Both the position numbers and the translations under genes were made by a program. A model generated the notes under the pieces. That model was not told where the DNA came from. It saw only the letters and a list, made by a program, of their open reading frames with translations, and ran no database searches. Positions 62,660 to 64,000 of a DNA stretch of 64,000 nt are shown here, piece by piece. The number at the start of each line of letters is the position of its first letter. Within the stretch, counting starts at the first letter, position 1. This DNA comes from Gammaproteobacteria bacterium (lineage in GTDB: Bacteria; Pseudomonadota; Gammaproteobacteria; Enterobacterales; Alteromonadaceae), in the NCBI GenBank assembly GCA_018222405.1, contig JAAFAI010000013.1:62001-126000 (forward strand), written 5' to 3'.

Positions 62660-63211
62660 CTAAAGCCGTATAGCAAATGACAAGCTAATGAAATCTAGCC
62701 CGGGGTTAGGCTTCTTTACGCCGCCATTGGAATAGTGAAAATAGCGCAGCGCGAGCCGGTATTTATGATCCTCACCAAACTCATAGCCGAGCCCTAAGCG
62801 GTCTTCAAACTGGTAATGGGTACTGACATTTTTTCCGGCAAAGGTGGTGTCATCGAGCAGCGACAAACCGATACCAAACTCACCATAAAAGCGTCCCTGA
62901 GGCCGATGAAAGAAGGTTTTATGCAGCACCGGCGACAAAGCCACGATAAAGTTAGTGTCATGCTGGCGTTCAACGCCGTATTCCCAGAAATTGACGCTGG
63001 TTTCCACATACCAGTACAAGTCATCGCTGTAGTCAGTCAGCGCCTGGTGGTAATACTGATAAGCCACTTTAATGCCCTCCACATCACCTTCCCCGCGCAG
63101 GTAATCCACCGCCAGTGAAGCCGCCTGGGCATAAGAAGACATGCATAGTGTGAGTAGTAAGGCTGCAAAATAGCGGCCATATCGTCGAAATATTAGCTCT
63201 AATTGGGTCAC
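62660..63211 (-). CDS. pagL: Lipid A 3-O-deacylase, PagL family
   Basis: A 183-residue outer membrane beta-barrel. GTG start at 63211 with a signal peptide through SSYAQA. The C-terminal RYFHYSNGGVKKPNPGLDF (about 157-175) has the catalytic His and Ser of PagL (HxSNxG) and a PNPG turn. The barrel strands are YWYVETSVNFWEYGV, FYGEFGIGLSLLDD, STHYQFEDRLGLGYEF and SLSFAIRL at the C-terminus. It removes the 3-linked acyl chain of lipid A. With EptA 50 kb away it gives two lipid A modifiers. Confidence 0.88.
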   Translation of the reverse strand: MTQLELIFRRYGRYFAALLLTLCMSSYAQAASLAVDYLRGEGDVEGIKVAYQYYHQALTDYSDDLYWYVETSVNFWEYGVERQHDTNFIVALSPVLHKTFFHRPQGRFYGEFGIGLSLLDDTTFAGKNVSTHYQFEDRLGLGYEFGEDHKYRLALRYFHYSNGGVKKPNPGLDFISLSFAIRL

Positions 63212-63336
63212 ATCAGAACCCGTTAATCCGGTTTAATAAGTGTCCGCAAGTGTAGAGCGAGGGTGGCGGTTAAAATTGCCCGTCCGTATGGAAAATTTAT
63301 CCATTTGTCAGGCTAATAAGAATGTGTGTGGCAGGC

Positions 63337-63363
63337 AAAAAAAGGCGGTGTAGTAGCACCGCC
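63337..63363 (-). terminator. Rho-independent terminator
   Basis: GGCGGTG-CTACTA-CACCGCC on the minus strand followed by T7. It lies 46 bases past the stop of the HvfC-like gene. Confidence 0.85.
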
Positions 63364-63408
63364 AAAAGCAGGAGACAAGGATTGTCCCCGACAGGAGTCA
63401 TACAGGTA

Positions 63409-64000
63409 TCAGCTCAGGCCTGTTACCCACTCATTGGTAAGTGCCGCTGTGAGCCATTGAGCAAAATCGAGTGTGGGGTAAACATCCAGAAGTGTGCCCA
63501 GTGTCATGCCTTGCTTCACGCCCTCAAGCCACTGATACTCTTCGGCATTAATTACCATCACCTGAGTGGTGGCGGTACTTTGTGAAATAACATAACAGCC
63601 ACTTTCTTCGGTTTGCATAACAGCCTCCAGTTCAGCCAGCCCCGGAGCACGCCCAGGCGGTTGAGAACGATGTAGTTGCCACAGGCCAAACAGGGGGAAG
63701 GCACTGCTGACCAGGGTTAAAGAAGGTTGCAGGCGGATACGGATAGTATCTGGCTCGCACTGAGTTAAACGATTAAGAGTATCGGCTTGCAGTGCCACAA
63801 ACTGGCTCCGTGCAGCCTGATGAAAAGCCCATTCAAACGCCGCTATATCGGCAAGATAAGGATGCTCTTCATGCAGTTCACTGCTACGCAACAATGCAGG
63901 TAATGTTCGCCCCCAATCTGCCCAGTCGCCACTACATGGCTTCTCAGATGCGACTAATCGACGGGCCAGAACATATACAGCCTCCTCACCGAGCATCGCT
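63409..64000 (-). CDS. HvfC/DUF2063-like protein, 5' end outside window
   Basis: The last 196 or so codons of a gene whose beginning is cut by the window edge; no start should be inferred from the ATG at 63996. Matches the HvfC/BufC (DUF2063) family: VASEKPCSGDWADWGRTLPALL, HPYLADIAAFEWAFHQAA and LDFAQWLTAALTNEWVTGLS. The family is a partner of DUF692-type proteins in bufferin-type copper-binding peptide maturation. The DUF692 and peptide genes would lie upstream, outside the window. Confidence 0.75.
   Translation of the reverse strand, partial: AMLGEEAVYVLARRLVASEKPCSGDWADWGRTLPALLRSSELHEEHPYLADIAAFEWAFHQAARSQFVALQADTLNRLTQCEPDTIRIRLQPSLTLVSSAFPLFGLWQLHRSQPPGRAPGLAELEAVMQTEESGCYVISQSTATTQVMVINAEEYQWLEGVKQGMTLGTLLDVYPTLDFAQWLTAALTNEWVTGLS

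Noticed and set aside
1..64000. tRNA, rRNA or CRISPR array
   Set aside because: No CCA-ended cloverleaf, rRNA-like sequence or regularly spaced identical repeats were noticed on either strand.

Overview
The window looks like a chromosomal segment of a marine gammaproteobacterium of the Alteromonadales (Alteromonadaceae-like). The evidence is an rpsF-rpsR-rplI block and dnaB close to the E. coli proteins, a Zur-CheX-YjbQ group, an OmpA-type porin with thrombospondin type 3 repeats, Aer-like chemotaxis and EAL signalling, and Tat/lipoprotein sugar-catabolic enzymes. Gene assignments come from reading the translated sequence; no database search was run.

Layout. 0-4.2 kb: zur, cheX-like and yjbQ overlap end to end, followed by an OmpA-family porin and a divergent quinone reductase/HxlR regulator pair with a long inverted-repeat operator. 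4.4-7.3 kb: an AT-richer glycosyltransferase operon of three genes. 7.3-11 kb: kynureninase with a lipoprotein alpha/beta hydrolase, then dnaB. 11-16 kb: an exported NHL beta-propeller protein, an EptA-type phosphoethanolamine transferase, a single-POTRA Omp85 barrel and a DmpA-type peptidase. 17-19.7 kb: an ECF sigma factor, membrane anti-sigma factor and DUF4097-like protein, followed by a cluster of covarying hairpin repeats. 19.8-22.3 kb: MOSC, GGCT-like, a GH108 endolysin and a GTA-type holin, lying beside rplI. 22.4-24.4 kb: rplI-rpsR-rpsF and an SDR gene. 24.4-28.7 kb: one gene for a 1440-residue membrane protein with Cache-like periplasmic regions and a cytoplasmic STAND-like region without a visible P-loop. 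28.9-30.4 kb: two transporters.

30.5-40.4 kb: a catabolic cluster. It encodes a GMC oxidoreductase, a Tat-dependent small dehydrogenase subunit, a DUF1080 lipoprotein, three TIM-barrel isomerase/lyase-like proteins, a nucleoside-type MFS transporter, a Gfo/Idh/MocA dehydrogenase and a LacI regulator. Two matching 16-bp LacI-type palindromes lie in the divergent promoter region. The content fits oxidation of glycosides to 3-keto-glycosides followed by cleavage and import. 40.4-42 kb: a palindrome-rich spacer and an IS4-family element with 36-bp inverted ends, abutting acnA.

42-53.6 kb: aconitase, a DUF985 cupin, a STAS protein with a Cys4 N-terminus, a hybrid histidine kinase interrupted by a frameshift in a G7 tract, a small XRE-membrane protein operon, an EAL protein, an Aer-like receptor and an MBL-fold lipoprotein. 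53.6-61.2 kb: a stress/detoxification-like neighbourhood with NmrA, DUF1772, three AraC regulators (two tandem paralogues), an AhpD-like protein, a DUF1348 protein and DoxX. 61.2-64 kb: TetR, an NrtS-like protein, a TlpA-like thioredoxin, PagL lipid A deacylase and the 3' part of an HvfC-like gene cut by the window edge.

No rRNA, tRNA or CRISPR array was recognised. Three short ORFs with good ribosome binding sites (38, 39 and 18 codons) were found outside the usual length cutoff.
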